A DNA stretch of 64,000 bases. Origin: Shewanella eurypsychrophilus. GTDB taxonomy: Bacteria; Pseudomonadota; Gammaproteobacteria; Enterobacterales; Shewanellaceae. Positions 25,757 to 34,834 of the stretch are shown piece after piece; the first letter of the stretch is position 1; each line of letters starts with the position of its first letter. The DNA lies in NCBI RefSeq assembly GCF_007004545.3, contig NZ_CP045503.2, forward strand, positions 4,558,102 through 4,622,101, read 5' to 3'. The translations under genes were made by a program, and so were the position numbers. Under the pieces are notes generated by a model. That model made no database searches and was not told the DNA's origin. It was given only the letters and a program-made list of their open reading frames with translations.

Positions 25757-26995
25757 TCAACAACTTAAATTAATTCTATTTCTGCCATCGGCCTTGGCGC
25801 GATAGAGTGCAGTATCAGCCGCGCACAACAGGGCTGTGCCCGTCCTGAACTGACCATTAACTTCGGCCGCGATTCCTTGACTGACACTCACAGTAACGCT
25901 TTCATCTAAGCCCAAGTCCGTGTACTTGAGCCCATTGATCTCCAGTTGAATATACTCGGCCATCAGCTGCGCTTGCTTAGCATCGAATCCCGGCAGGATC
26001 AGGGCAAACTCCTCACCGCCATACCTTGCTGCCACACAATCATCCGATGGCAGTGAATGTGCAATCACATTGGCAATTTTCTGCAGGCAATAATCCCCCT
26101 GAACGTGGCCATACTTATCGTTAAACTGCTTAAAATGGTCGATATCAATAATCACCACGCTAATAGGCCTAGAAGATATGGTACATGCCTGCCACTGGGA
26201 CCGCAGAGACGCATCGAAGACTCTTCGGTTGGCCAATTTAGTCAAGCAATCTGTCGATGCCCATTGATAGAGCTGCCTATATTCAGCCTTATGCTTAGTG
26301 AGATCTCGGATAACGATGGCAAATAGCGGCGTGCTTAATCCTAAATAGCTAATTGAAAACTCAACATCTAGACTATCGCCTTGCTCTAATGTCAGAGAAG
26401 CTTCAATAGGCGTATGTTCAAGCTGGCACTGGTTTATAAGTTGTTCATCGAGCATCTGCTGGTAACGTGTCTTTTGTGGCTCCTTTAAATATTCTTGCCA
26501 ACACTGGCCTAAAATATCGGTAGATTTAACGCCTCGTCCAGCAGACAGTAGATCAACGGCTTTACTGCTTATCATCTGTATCGTACCCATTGCATCAACC
26601 ACTAACACCGCTTCCATCAGCTGTTGCACCAATAAATTCAATGCACTCCGATAGCAATCATCAAACAACAGATCGTCACTCGCCGTAGCAAATGGTGACG
26701 GCATAGGCAGAGATGATAAAGCAGCTTGTTCAGGTATTGTTTGCGCTAAACAATCTTGCGATGAAAAAGCCATTACTTGAGCTTCAGATATATCAACATT
26801 ATCTTGTTGAACATTCGCTCTTGCCTGCCTCATAAACTGATGAAATTCATCAGCAGGTGAGGTGAACTTGTCCTCTAACCTAGGCTTAGCATCTGGGCTG
26901 TCAGCTCTAGAAACAGTGCCTGAGTCTACGGGACAAATATCCGAAAACGATCGCTGCCTATTGTCTTCATAGGGCTTAGGAGGGAGTGTTAACAT
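25757..26995 (-). CDS. PAS-GGDEF diguanylate cyclase
   Basis: A 412-residue cytoplasmic protein. Residues 1-115 are polar and unrecognised. A PAS-like domain occupies about 120-240 (AVLVVDAMGTIQMISSKAVDLL, TPLFAIVIRDLTKHK). The GGDEF domain fills 250-410, with DCLTKLANRRVFD, DIDHFKQFNDKYGHVQGDYCL and the active site RYGGEEFALILPG. The GGEEF form is usually active, so it should make cyclic di-GMP. No RxxD inhibitory site is seen before the motif, so product inhibition may be weak. The TTAGGAGGGAG site precedes the ATG. Confidence 0.92.
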   Translation of the reverse strand: MLTLPPKPYEDNRQRSFSDICPVDSGTVSRADSPDAKPRLEDKFTSPADEFHQFMRQARANVQQDNVDISEAQVMAFSSQDCLAQTIPEQAALSSLPMPSPFATASDDLLFDDCYRSALNLLVQQLMEAVLVVDAMGTIQMISSKAVDLLSAGRGVKSTDILGQCWQEYLKEPQKTRYQQMLDEQLINQCQLEHTPIEASLTLEQGDSLDVEFSISYLGLSTPLFAIVIRDLTKHKAEYRQLYQWASTDCLTKLANRRVFDASLRSQWQACTISSRPISVVIIDIDHFKQFNDKYGHVQGDYCLQKIANVIAHSLPSDDCVAARYGGEEFALILPGFDAKQAQLMAEYIQLEINGLKYTDLGLDESVTVSVSQGIAAEVNGQFRTGTALLCAADTALYRAKADGRNRINLSC

Positions 26996-27182
26996 TAGAG
27001 TATCCTTACCAGAATTTACTAACCCGACGCTTCAAGTGCATCAATATGGTAGATACTTTACCTAATTACTTCCCTGGGAACCTTTCGGTAACCTTCTAAT
27101 TTAAACTGCTGTTATATAACAAGATTTACCTCTTCACAGAGAGCCGCATTTAGCATGTCCCAAGAAGATACAAGCGCCTCCC

Positions 27183-27212
27183 TAAATAGAGCCACCCATA
27201 ATAAATCAACAA
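27183..27212. repeat. Solo copy of the IS200-like element left end
   Basis: This 30-base stretch starting TAAATAGAGCCACCCATAA is repeated nearly exactly at 27923-27952, in the same orientation, where it forms the left end of the transposase element. Here no transposase is attached, so it is a solo end or scar. Confidence 0.7.
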
Positions 27213-27315
27213 TAAGACAGTAACCCTTGTTTAAAGTAGAAGTGAGGCATAGGAGTAACAGAGGGACACTCGCCCTTTTAAAAAGAGCGAGTAAATATTG
27301 AGCCATACCGCTGAG

Positions 27316-27624
27316 TTAATGGATATCACGCTCCGTCTCTTTCTTCTGTTTTGCATTGCTCACGCACTCCTTTGCATCCTTAACATGTCCATTGGCATTG
27401 CCACAAACATCAGCATACCACTGTACCCTGACGCCTCTTATCGCCGTATGTTGCGGACCGGCATGACCATTCCAGGTCGCTTCGAGTTGAGCCTTACTAA
27501 TAGCATTAAAACCACCAAAACCTTGGCCGCCACCTCTGGCCGAGACGTAAGTGCTGGTCAACGCAATGACCACAGCTACCAATAGATACCGTTTGCTTAT
27601 AAGACTGCTCATGAGAATCTTCAT
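27316..27624 (-). CDS. Small secreted glycine-rich-start protein
   Basis: A 102-residue protein beginning at the ATG at 27624 after AAGGATACAAT. It has a signal peptide (YLLVAVVIALTSTYVSA, cleavage near 30) and a mature start RGGGQGFGGF. It also carries two cysteines (DVCGNANG and KECVSN) and a basic, glutamate-rich tail. I do not recognise the family. It is bracketed by two copies of an IS end (27183 and 27923) and preceded by a structured leader. A longer frame upstream to 27768 reads through that leader and is rejected. Confidence 0.65.
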   Translation of the reverse strand: MKILMSSLISKRYLLVAVVIALTSTYVSARGGGQGFGGFNAISKAQLEATWNGHAGPQHTAIRGVRVQWYADVCGNANGHVKDAKECVSNAKQKKETERDIH

Positions 27625-27639
27625 TATTGTATCCTTATA

Positions 27640-27765
27640 GATCGTTGGCGCCATAAGAGGACGCCCACTCTTCGAAGGTAGGGTATCGCCCGCCTTCTGT
27701 GCCCGCAGCCCAAATGGGATAGGAGCATGCCCTACCACAGGTAACCGGAGCACATTTTCCTCAAA
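27640..27765 (-). ncRNA. Structured 5' leader, class not recognised
   Basis: In the RNA read on the minus strand, GGTAGGG (27736-27730) pairs with CCCTACC (27683-27677) and closes a roughly 46-base multiloop. That loop contains a CCCA/TGGG hairpin and two GCGGGC words. A second hairpin AAGAG/CTCTT lies nearer the start codon of the secreted protein at 27624. GC content is much higher than in the flanks. I compared it mentally with cyclic-di-GMP, guanidine, moco, TPP, FMN and B12 riboswitches and found no convincing match. Confidence 0.4.
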
Positions 27766-27922
27766 CATTGAGGCTTAGCCGTACTGATAGTGACAGTTAA
27801 ATAGAAAGCCTGAGGGTTAGGTTTATTACACTTAGTTTCATTCAATTTGTAACAAAAAGAGTTAGCAGTAATGGTGCAATAGCATATTGAGCGAGGCTTG
27901 AACGCGGCGGTGATATTTTCAG

Positions 27923-29198
27923 TAAATAGAGCCACCCATAATAAATCATCAATTTGCCTAGTTAGTTATTCATTTTCGTCGTTCGATTGATTAATAAAAT
28001 CAGTAGCCAGATTTTCGATACATTCTTATAGCTAAGATGCAGATTATTGCTCGAACTGAAAGGAAATGATGAATTTTAGGCAGGACTAGATAACCAAGGA
28101 GTTGGTTGCTCAGTTTACAGATATCAAAAGATTCGCTATCAGTTTACCTGAAGGTACTGACAACAATGTGAGAAGTGCCGTCGCCGTTTTTCAAGGTGGT
28201 CACAATAGCTGGTGAGCTCTTGCAGAGTACCCACTGGACCATGAAATAGTTTCCCAAAATCACTCGTGATTTTTATCCAGTTATCGCTAGAAATATTTAG
28301 CCTAGTTAATATCTTAGAAGTATTTTCAGAAATAGCCCCACGCTTATCTTGGCGAATGACCCTGCCGGTCTCATCTACCAACACAAGGTAGTCTTTTAAA
28401 GAAAAGCCGATCCCTTTAGATTGACTAAGCTGCTCATTACCCATAAAGGGCAAAAGTTTCGCAGGCTGCTCTCCATTTAAGGCAGCCTTGATTCTAAGCT
28501 GAATGCTTGTGAAATCAGAGCTCTCTGGGGTATTAACCATTTTTGCGCGGAGCGGATTAAGATCAACATAGGCCATGCAGGCTAAAATAGCGGTTTCATC
28601 AAGCAAAGCCTGACTTTTAAAGCGTCCCTCCCAAAATCTCCCAGTACACTTATCTTCTTTGTTAGCCATTCGTGCGATAGGTTCATTAAGACAGCGCATA
28701 AACCAAGATATATCACTAAAACGACTGCGATATAGGGCTATTGAATGCTTTAAGCTATTAATTTCAAAACTTTCAACCACTTCACCTTTAGCAAACTTTT
28801 GAGTAATGTCTGTCCCATTGAATATTTGATGCCAATGCTCAACGACGTCTCTGTCGGTCCAGTTATTAGACTCATAAATATCAACACTAAGCACTAGGTG
28901 CAGGTGATTAGACATCACTGCATAGGCTGCTACATCGATTGCAAACACACTGGCTAATGTCAGCAGTTGCGATTCAATCCAATCACGCCTGTGATCATAG
29001 TTTTTTCCAGTAAACTTATCATCTCCCATCAACATAGCGCGCCGGCAAACACGCGAGCAGCAGTGATACCAAGATGTGTCTTCAATACTAACTTGAGTTC
29101 TTCTTGGACGAGGCATAACAGCCCTCCTACTTTAACCAATAATTAAAGCTTAGTAGGAGAGCAAATGTTTAGCCATTTCGAATGGGTGGCTCTATTTA
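27923..29198 (-). mobile_element. IS200-like element with TAGAGCCACCC ends
   Basis: The ends are inverted copies of AATAGAGCCACCCAT: left at about 27925-27940 and right at about 29182-29197. Between them is a single Y1 transposase gene read on the minus strand. The boundary bases are approximate. Additional copies of the right end lie directly beyond it (29294-29356), and a solo left end lies at 27183. Confidence 0.72.
28139..29116 (-). CDS. Y1 (HUH) single-strand transposase, IS200/RAYT-like
   Basis: A 325-residue transposase. The N-terminus MPRPRRTQVSIEDTSWYHCCSR is typical of the REP-associated/IS200-like Y1_Tnp group. The HUH metal motif lies in YAVMSNHLHLVLS near residue 90, and the catalytic tyrosine is probably in AILACMAYVDLNPLRAKM near residue 195. 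The C-terminal 110 residues are an extra domain. The gene is intact. Its ATG at 29116 is followed upstream by a leader that recurs, diverged, at 29206-29310. Confidence 0.9.
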   Translation of the reverse strand: MPRPRRTQVSIEDTSWYHCCSRVCRRAMLMGDDKFTGKNYDHRRDWIESQLLTLASVFAIDVAAYAVMSNHLHLVLSVDIYESNNWTDRDVVEHWHQIFNGTDITQKFAKGEVVESFEINSLKHSIALYRSRFSDISWFMRCLNEPIARMANKEDKCTGRFWEGRFKSQALLDETAILACMAYVDLNPLRAKMVNTPESSDFTSIQLRIKAALNGEQPAKLLPFMGNEQLSQSKGIGFSLKDYLVLVDETGRVIRQDKRGAISENTSKILTRLNISSDNWIKITSDFGKLFHGPVGTLQELTSYCDHLEKRRRHFSHCCQYLQVN

Positions 29199-29205
29199 AT
29201 GTTTG

Positions 29206-29310
29206 GGTCCTTCTAGGTCGCGGCATAACGACTCTCCTACTGTTACCAATAATTCAAGCTTAGTAGGAGAGCAAATGTTTAGCCATTTCGAATGGGTGGC
29301 TCTATTAATT
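29206..29310 (-). mobile_element. Truncated second copy of the transposase element 5' end
   Basis: About 105 bp that align with 29100-29198: the first seven codons of the transposase (MPRPRRT from the ATG at 29226), the same leader with the AAGCTTAGTAGGAGAGCAAATG segment, and the GGGTGGCTCTATT end. Several substitutions separate the copies, so this is an older or independently diverged copy, not a fresh duplication. Confidence 0.78.
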
Positions 29311-29365
29311 TTTTATTTCGAATGGGTGGCTCTATTAATTTTTTGGTGGCTCTATTAATTTTTTC
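29311..29365. repeat. Two further partial IS right ends in tandem
   Basis: GGGTGGCTCTATTAATTTTTT recurs at 29324 and, shortened to start at GGTGG, at 29345. Together with the ends at 29184 and 29294 this makes four successive right ends in 170 bp. Confidence 0.8.
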
Positions 29366-29382
29366 TTACATGTTGAAAGCGG

Positions 29383-29778
29383 CTACAACTTTGGAGAATT
29401 ATTAATTTGTGGATCCTGCGATTTATAGCAAGCTCCATCTTTAGTGCAAAGAAGGAGGTTAAATCCGATTAGTCCATGTTTTTTATTTTTATTCTTAATA
29501 ACTAACTTATCTCCAACCCCCTTAATTTTAACACTTTTAATGTCCTCAAGAATGCCATTGATATTGATAAGTTTAGCTTCGTATTCTTGAGTTTGCGGGA
29601 AGACTGCGCCAGCAAACATCAAACCAAATGTATTACTCTTATCGAATTTATATACGACTCTACATTCCTTCTCATGCACCTCTACCAGCTCAGGTGTAAA
29701 GCTAAATTTAAAGTCGGCTCCCTCTTTAACAACACTGACCATTACTTCGTGTGTATCTAACTCATTGCTACTTCCCAT
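29383..29778 (-). CDS. Hypothetical protein downstream of the STAND regulator
   Basis: A 131-residue soluble protein, no signal peptide, rich in beta-type segments (EVMVSVVKEGADFKFSFTPE, VVYKFDKSN, EYEAKLININGILEDI) and a C-terminal Cys pair (LLCTKDGACYK). The family is not recognised. The ATG at 29778 follows AATAGGAGTTAGAA and lies 16 bp after the STAND gene stop, so the two are probably cotranscribed. Its 3' end is 18 bp from the tandem IS ends, so the operon may have been cut short there. Confidence 0.65.
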   Translation of the reverse strand: MGSSNELDTHEVMVSVVKEGADFKFSFTPELVEVHEKECRVVYKFDKSNTFGLMFAGAVFPQTQEYEAKLININGILEDIKSVKIKGVGDKLVIKNKNKKHGLIGFNLLLCTKDGACYKSQDPQINNSPKL

Positions 29779-29794
29779 TTCTAACTCCTATTTA

Positions 29795-32700
29795 TTAATG
29801 GATATAACTAAACACAATCCTCTCCCTAGCTAGTAACTTTTGCACACTTGGATAGAACTCTATCTCTCCTAAGCACCGCAAAGAGTCAGCAAAAGGAATC
29901 AAGTATTTAGCTGACTGATTAAACTTATTAATTTGAACTAAATTATTCTTTGAAATGTTACAGGACTCCCTCATTCCAACAAGATCATCAGCTTCTCTTT
30001 TTACTCTAGCATCTAACAATGAAATTTCAGCAAAGAGATATTTATATTCAAGAGCATTAGGAAAATCATTCATCAGGAGCCCTACCTCTTTATTAGCTAG
30101 CTCAATATGCACCATACTCTTTTGCCATAATGATGCTCTTTGATACAAATAAGCTGAATTTCTATGAAACAAAACGATAAATTCTCGAAATTGAGGGCTC
30201 AATTTTAATGGATCACTTTGCTTGCTTAATTCTAGCTCCAGAGAACTATGAAGATTAGTCAATTTAATCTCCCCACTATCATCATGAGGGAGTATGTGTA
30301 ACATAAATAATTTGAGCTTAAGCAATTCTGTTTGCCACATTTGATTGCTAGGATCGACTTCTACCATACTAAGTAAAATGTTATAGCTTTTTACAGCACT
30401 ATCACGAGCTTGATTATGCTTACCTACAGCTAAAAACTGTCTAGATAAAAAGTGATTACTTAATGCTAATATTTTTTGTAAATAAGCGTTGTTCTGATTG
30501 AACTCAAGGCTTTCTAACATATCTAAATTAGCTATATGAGTCTCTATACTAGCTTGTAACTCACCATTAGAAAGTTCTGCACTTGCGATCCAAGAACGAG
30601 TGTCGGCTACCTCAACTTTCAGGAGAATATTTTGAGGTTGTTTTTGAACAGCCAACAACTTAAGTCGCAATGATTCTTTAAATTCTCCCCTCGCATCTTT
30701 AAACTTTTGTTGCTCCATATAAAGCGAGCCCAAGGTATTATGGGCATAAGACAGTTCCATCAAGGCATCGGCATCATCAGGGGCTATACGATACATAGTT
30801 TGGCTATAGCTAAGATACCGTTCATACCAAGGCTGAGCAGCAGTCCAGTCACTTTTATCGTATTCCAACTGCCCTAGCCAAAACGCATTGGCTCCAGCGG
30901 TTTTTAGTAGCTCGAGGTTCTCAGATTGCTCGGCTAACAAGGCTTCGAGTTTAGTTTTTGCTCCTAGTAAGCCTGCGTTAGCTTCTTCTAGCTTGCCACG
31001 GGAATAAGCTACTTCACCTATGGCCTCTAAGGTCTGAGCGTGCTGAAAACGGGCTTCAAAGCTGTAGTTGCTGGCATCATGGGTATTCGATTCATCGCTG
31101 AAATACTCCAGCGCCTTATTACTGATGCCATCGAGCAGATCCATACGGCCGATACCGCGCAGCTTGTCGGCAAAATCTCCCACCATAAATCCAAGTAGGT
31201 TCTCTGCCGCGAGGCGCTTGTCTAATGCGCGCTGCTCGGCCTCGATACTGCGAAAACTCATCAACACAGATAGCATGGTGAGGGCGACGAGTGCACCTGT
31301 GGTCAGTCGTCGACGCCAACGACGGGAATTGACACGCTTTGCCGATGCCGAAATCAAGGCTTGCTCTGCGGATTCCAAAGTAAACAGTGGATTTTGAGAG
31401 AGAAGCTGCGCTTCCTGTAGCGGCTTACCTTCTGAAAGCAGATAAGCTTGGGTTTTAGACTCGGCTAACCAGCGACGGGATTGATTGAGTAGGCGACTCT
31501 TAATGCCTAAGCTTTCGCTGTGTGCTTCTATCCACTTGGTCGCTCTGGGCCAACGCCTGAGCAGAGCTTCGTGGGCAATACTGAAACAGGCTTCATCATT
31601 TTGCAGGTGGGAGACAAATAGACGGCTATCCACCATGGCTTTTACAAGGTTGGTTTCAGATTCTGAGCTAGAGCTTAGCTGTGACCAGCGCGCTGTGCGG
31701 CTGGTAATGGATTTATCATCCTCTTTTAGGGTAACTAACAGTGATAAAATCTTAGGCACAGCCGCTGTTTCTGCATCTGTCAGGCTAGTGAGTACCTCTT
31801 CGGCATTTTTACCTATCGCGCCCTCGAGCCCACCAAGTTTTTGATACTCTGAGACTAACAGCTGGTCTTTGTCATCTCTATTTAAGTACAGCGCTTGCAA
31901 GGTATATTGCAGCATTGGCAAGGCATCGGGGTTGGACGCGGCATCGGCGCAGAGCATCTCATCGAGCGGTACTGCGGTTTCACTGTCTAGCTGCCAGGTT
32001 AATTTGGCAGCGACAGCAGGCAAGCGGATCATCTGCAATAGCTCTTGGCGCGTAGGCGGTGACAAATCAAAATGTGCCCCCCGAGATTTACCTGACATCA
32101 AGTTAGGGTATTGCACTAGGTCTGGATAAAAATCATTGCGACAAGCAGATAAAATAAGAATATGACCAGATTGTGCCAGACACTCGATAACATCGAAAAA
32201 TTCTTGTCTCTGCGCATCCGTAAACTGAGGTGAGGACAGTAGCACCTCTAATCTATCGACAAACAGCGTGAAAAAGGCATGCTGCGCCTTATGGCCTTTT
32301 AACGCTAATTTGCAGCATTGAATCGCCTTTTCTGGCGCTTCAGTGAGCGTATTTGCCAGCTGTTCTGCACTGTAACCATCGAATACAGGTTTATCCTGAT
32401 ACTCCCAATCCAACATGGCACTAGCCAGATCCACTAATGGCGGGTTATCAACCACATCGGCCAAGTCGATATCACTGTATGAGATAACCTCAATGCCATT
32501 GTATCCCTTGGCGGACATGAGGTTTGGCATCACACCCGCATTGATTAAAGAGGTTTTACCGCTACCGCTGGGGCCTAAAATAAGACAGAAAGCGCGGCCA
32601 TATTTAACTTGCAGGGTAATACGATTCAGTAAGGTGGAGACTTGCTCACTGCGGCCAAAGAACACATCGGCATGCTCGGCACTATAAGCTTGTAAACCAG

Positions 32701-33073
32701 GAAAAGGTGAGCCAGATTGCCATTGTTGTGATTCGGCCGCTGCAGCATGACCTTTGGGAAAACTTATCTTAGCTAAGGTGCGGTAACCGCGTTTACGAAT
32801 GGTTTCGATATATTGGGGTGAGGTCGCGCTATCGCCCAAGGCGCGGCGCAATTGATTGATGACTTTGTGCAGCGGATTGTCACCCATAAACATATCGGGC
32901 CAACAATGGCTGACTATCTCTTCGGTGCTCACCACATCACCGTCACGTTCACATAAGAGTGACAGCACATCCATCGCCTTAGGCTCAAGTTGTTTAACTT
33001 TGCTACCTAAACGCAGGGAGTTGGAGCTGGGCTCAATCTGCCAATCACCAAAATAAAATGTGCTAAAACTCAT
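29795..33073 (-). CDS. OmpR-type winged-helix/STAND ATPase/TPR regulator
   Basis: A 1092-residue multidomain protein. Residues 1-105 are an OmpR/CadC-type DNA-binding domain (LEPKAMDVLSLLCERDGDVVS, HKVINQLRRALGD, IETIRKRGYRTLA). A STAND-type NTPase follows: SPFPGLQAYSAEHADVFFGR, Walker A LGPSGSGKTSLINAG near 167, and a Walker-B-like FTLFVDRLEVLLSS near 265. One transmembrane helix lies near 593-612 (TTGALVALTMLSVLMSF), then about 470 residues of TPR-like helical repeats. Start is the ATG at 33073 after GGAAGAAA. CadC-type logic with a membrane sensor is likely, the TPR part facing the periplasm. STAND ATPases often act in conflict and signalling; the signal here is unknown. Confidence 0.85.
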   Translation of the reverse strand: MSFSTFYFGDWQIEPSSNSLRLGSKVKQLEPKAMDVLSLLCERDGDVVSTEEIVSHCWPDMFMGDNPLHKVINQLRRALGDSATSPQYIETIRKRGYRTLAKISFPKGHAAAAESQQWQSGSPFPGLQAYSAEHADVFFGRSEQVSTLLNRITLQVKYGRAFCLILGPSGSGKTSLINAGVMPNLMSAKGYNGIEVISYSDIDLADVVDNPPLVDLASAMLDWEYQDKPVFDGYSAEQLANTLTEAPEKAIQCCKLALKGHKAQHAFFTLFVDRLEVLLSSPQFTDAQRQEFFDVIECLAQSGHILILSACRNDFYPDLVQYPNLMSGKSRGAHFDLSPPTRQELLQMIRLPAVAAKLTWQLDSETAVPLDEMLCADAASNPDALPMLQYTLQALYLNRDDKDQLLVSEYQKLGGLEGAIGKNAEEVLTSLTDAETAAVPKILSLLVTLKEDDKSITSRTARWSQLSSSSESETNLVKAMVDSRLFVSHLQNDEACFSIAHEALLRRWPRATKWIEAHSESLGIKSRLLNQSRRWLAESKTQAYLLSEGKPLQEAQLLSQNPLFTLESAEQALISASAKRVNSRRWRRRLTTGALVALTMLSVLMSFRSIEAEQRALDKRLAAENLLGFMVGDFADKLRGIGRMDLLDGISNKALEYFSDESNTHDASNYSFEARFQHAQTLEAIGEVAYSRGKLEEANAGLLGAKTKLEALLAEQSENLELLKTAGANAFWLGQLEYDKSDWTAAQPWYERYLSYSQTMYRIAPDDADALMELSYAHNTLGSLYMEQQKFKDARGEFKESLRLKLLAVQKQPQNILLKVEVADTRSWIASAELSNGELQASIETHIANLDMLESLEFNQNNAYLQKILALSNHFLSRQFLAVGKHNQARDSAVKSYNILLSMVEVDPSNQMWQTELLKLKLFMLHILPHDDSGEIKLTNLHSSLELELSKQSDPLKLSPQFREFIVLFHRNSAYLYQRASLWQKSMVHIELANKEVGLLMNDFPNALEYKYLFAEISLLDARVKREADDLVGMRESCNISKNNLVQINKFNQSAKYLIPFADSLRCLGEIEFYPSVQKLLARERIVFSYIH

Positions 33074-33088
33074 TCTTCTTTCTTCCAA

Positions 33089-33517
33089 TCAAGAGAACGT
33101 AAACGAACCTACACCAGTACAGCAATTCACATATGTAGAGTAGAACTGTCCATTCGACTCAGGCTTAAGGCAAACAACACCAACATGAATTATTCTACGC
33201 ACGAGCATGATGCATCATAAGTGCAACAAATTGCTACTTATTTACTACAACTTAGGATGTATTTTGCAAAGGAGCACAAAGGCTTGGGTTATATGCAGGC
33301 TAAATATAAATGCACAGTAAAAACAAACCACTAAGCAGGACAAGATATCTGCTCGATAGGGCTGGAAAACTAACAATGACCAGTTTGAACCACTATTAGC
33401 GCTAGGTAAGAGACAGTAAGGTATGCAGATACGAAAAGTTCATCAATACGCTTCTGTCATAAAACATATAGATGAAAAACTAAGTCCGCTAATGCGGACC
33501 TAGTATTTATAGAATTA
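33089..33517. other. Intergenic, upstream of the STAND regulator
   Basis: About 430 bp without a plausible gene. AT-rich, with a small GTCCGC/GCGGAC hairpin at 33483-33500. I see no operator or repeat. Confidence 0.4.
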
Positions 33518-33546
33518 GCCTTTATGAAGTACAACATAAAGGCTTA
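33518..33546 (-). terminator. Hairpin after the permease gene
   Basis: AGCCTTTATG pairs with CATAAAGGCT-type bases around a short loop just after the permease stop. The following T-run is weak, so terminator function is only likely. Confidence 0.5.
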
Positions 33547-33556
33547 ACGTTAAAAA

Positions 33557-34675
33557 CTAAAACAGATAGCTATAGAGGTAACCGGCACCAATCGCCATAC
33601 CTAATATCACCACTAAAAAGGCGGCAATCATCTGGTTCTTGAAGATAGACTTTAGCAAGATAACTTCAGTTAAACTCGCTCCAGCACTACCGATAATCAG
33701 CGCCATCACAGAGCCAAGAGCCATGCCTTTTTGTACTAGTGCAGCGCTGAGTGGGATCACGGCTTCGGCTCGGATATACAGAGGAATACCGATAATTGCA
33801 GCCACTGGGATCGCATACCACATGCCCTCACCGGCATACTTAGCAATAAGCTCTGTTGGGATAAAGCCATAGATAAATGCACCCACTGAGATACCTAACA
33901 TCAGGTATGGGAACACCTGCTTAAAGTCTTTCCAGGTTGACCGCCAGATCCGCATCCAACGGCTCTCACTCTTTGGTGTTTTGCTCGCATTGCCAGAAGC
34001 ACTACATGATGATGAAGCTGTTGCAGTAGCACCGCAGCCAGTTTCTACGGCAAGTGTGGGCGTAGCTAGCGAATCACAACATACAGCCTGAACAGGCTCT
34101 AGCACTTGTGACTGACTTGCTTGTGACTGAGTTGCGCAGCAAGTCGATTTAGTTTCAGCTTTTGCAGGGCTTGCCTGTTCATCACCACACGACGTGCCAC
34201 AGCTTGATGCATCAGCCGCTTCATAGGCTTCTGGTCGTACATATCGCTCAAAACCAAGCTTTTCCAACACAAAGCCTGCTGTCACAGCAACCACTAGCGC
34301 CACAGTAAAGTAGAACACAGCCACTTTAATGCCGAAGGTCACCACAAACAGGCCGATAATAATCGGGTTTAGCAGTGGGCTCGAGAAGAGGAACACCATC
34401 ATAGGGCCAAAACCCGCTCTCGCTCTAAGCAGCCCCTTCAAAAACGGGATGGTCGAGCATGAGCAAAATGGTGTGATAGCGCCCAAGAGTGCGGCAATCA
34501 CGTAGCCTTTACCGTTACGTGAACTTAATATCGATTGGATCTTCTCAGGGGTAATAAACTCCTGCAGTACACCAACCAAGTAACTGATCACCAGAAACAG
34601 GATAATTAGTTCGGTTGCCAAGAAGGCGAACATGTTTGCGGCCTCTCGGGCCATGGCTAAAATTTCAGGACTCAT
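33557..34675 (-). CDS. SO_0444-type metal permease (DUF318/ArsP-like)
   Basis: A 372-residue membrane protein with two blocks of about four helices. The TPFCSCSTIPFLKGLL motif in the first block and the SAGASLTEVILLKSIF segment in the second are typical of DUF318/ArsP permeases; proteins of this group next to ArsR regulators are annotated as Cu/Zn efflux transporters. The central loop (about 150-235) has eight cysteines, including two CC pairs, so it should bind soft metals. The ATG at 34675 follows GTGGAAATTATT. Two ATTTC-N10-GAAAT dyads lie 90-160 bp upstream. The exported metal is inferred. Confidence 0.87.
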   Translation of the reverse strand: MSPEILAMAREAANMFAFLATELIILFLVISYLVGVLQEFITPEKIQSILSSRNGKGYVIAALLGAITPFCSCSTIPFLKGLLRARAGFGPMMVFLFSSPLLNPIIIGLFVVTFGIKVAVFYFTVALVVAVTAGFVLEKLGFERYVRPEAYEAADASSCGTSCGDEQASPAKAETKSTCCATQSQASQSQVLEPVQAVCCDSLATPTLAVETGCGATATASSSCSASGNASKTPKSESRWMRIWRSTWKDFKQVFPYLMLGISVGAFIYGFIPTELIAKYAGEGMWYAIPVAAIIGIPLYIRAEAVIPLSAALVQKGMALGSVMALIIGSAGASLTEVILLKSIFKNQMIAAFLVVILGMAIGAGYLYSYLF

Positions 34676-34764
34676 AATAATTTCCACAATACTTAAAATA
34701 TAAAATCGTTTTGAAATTTTCTCAGCTACCGAAATTCATATTCGGCATCTGCTTTGAAAAAAAC

Positions 34765-34834
34765 ATTTCGAAGAATGTGGAAATAATATACTCATAAAAA
34801 ACCATGTCAACTATATTTCTAGAATATTCGAAAT
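34765..34834. promoter_or_regulatory. Two ATTTC-N10-GAAAT dyads upstream of the permease
   Basis: Dyads at 34765-34784 and 34815-34834 have identical geometry and are spaced 50 bp apart (about five helical turns). A third copy precedes arsR. They are the likely binding sites of the ArsR-family regulator at 34991. Confidence 0.7.

Noticed and set aside
27112..27585. Frames on both strands around 27.1-27.6 kb
   Set aside because: Shadows of the secreted-protein gene and AT-rich flank, without start signals.
27640..27765. Cyclic-di-GMP-I riboswitch upstream of the small secreted protein
   Set aside because: Some words (TTCGAA...GAGTGGG) resemble the class, but the conserved GCAAAGCC and tetraloop-receptor parts are missing.
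27625..27768. N-terminal extension of the small secreted protein
   Set aside because: It reads through the GC-rich structured leader and would bury the signal peptide; the ATG at 27624 has a good ribosome site.
27732..27935. 67-codon minus-strand frame
   Set aside because: Overlaps the IS left end; composition is not protein-like.
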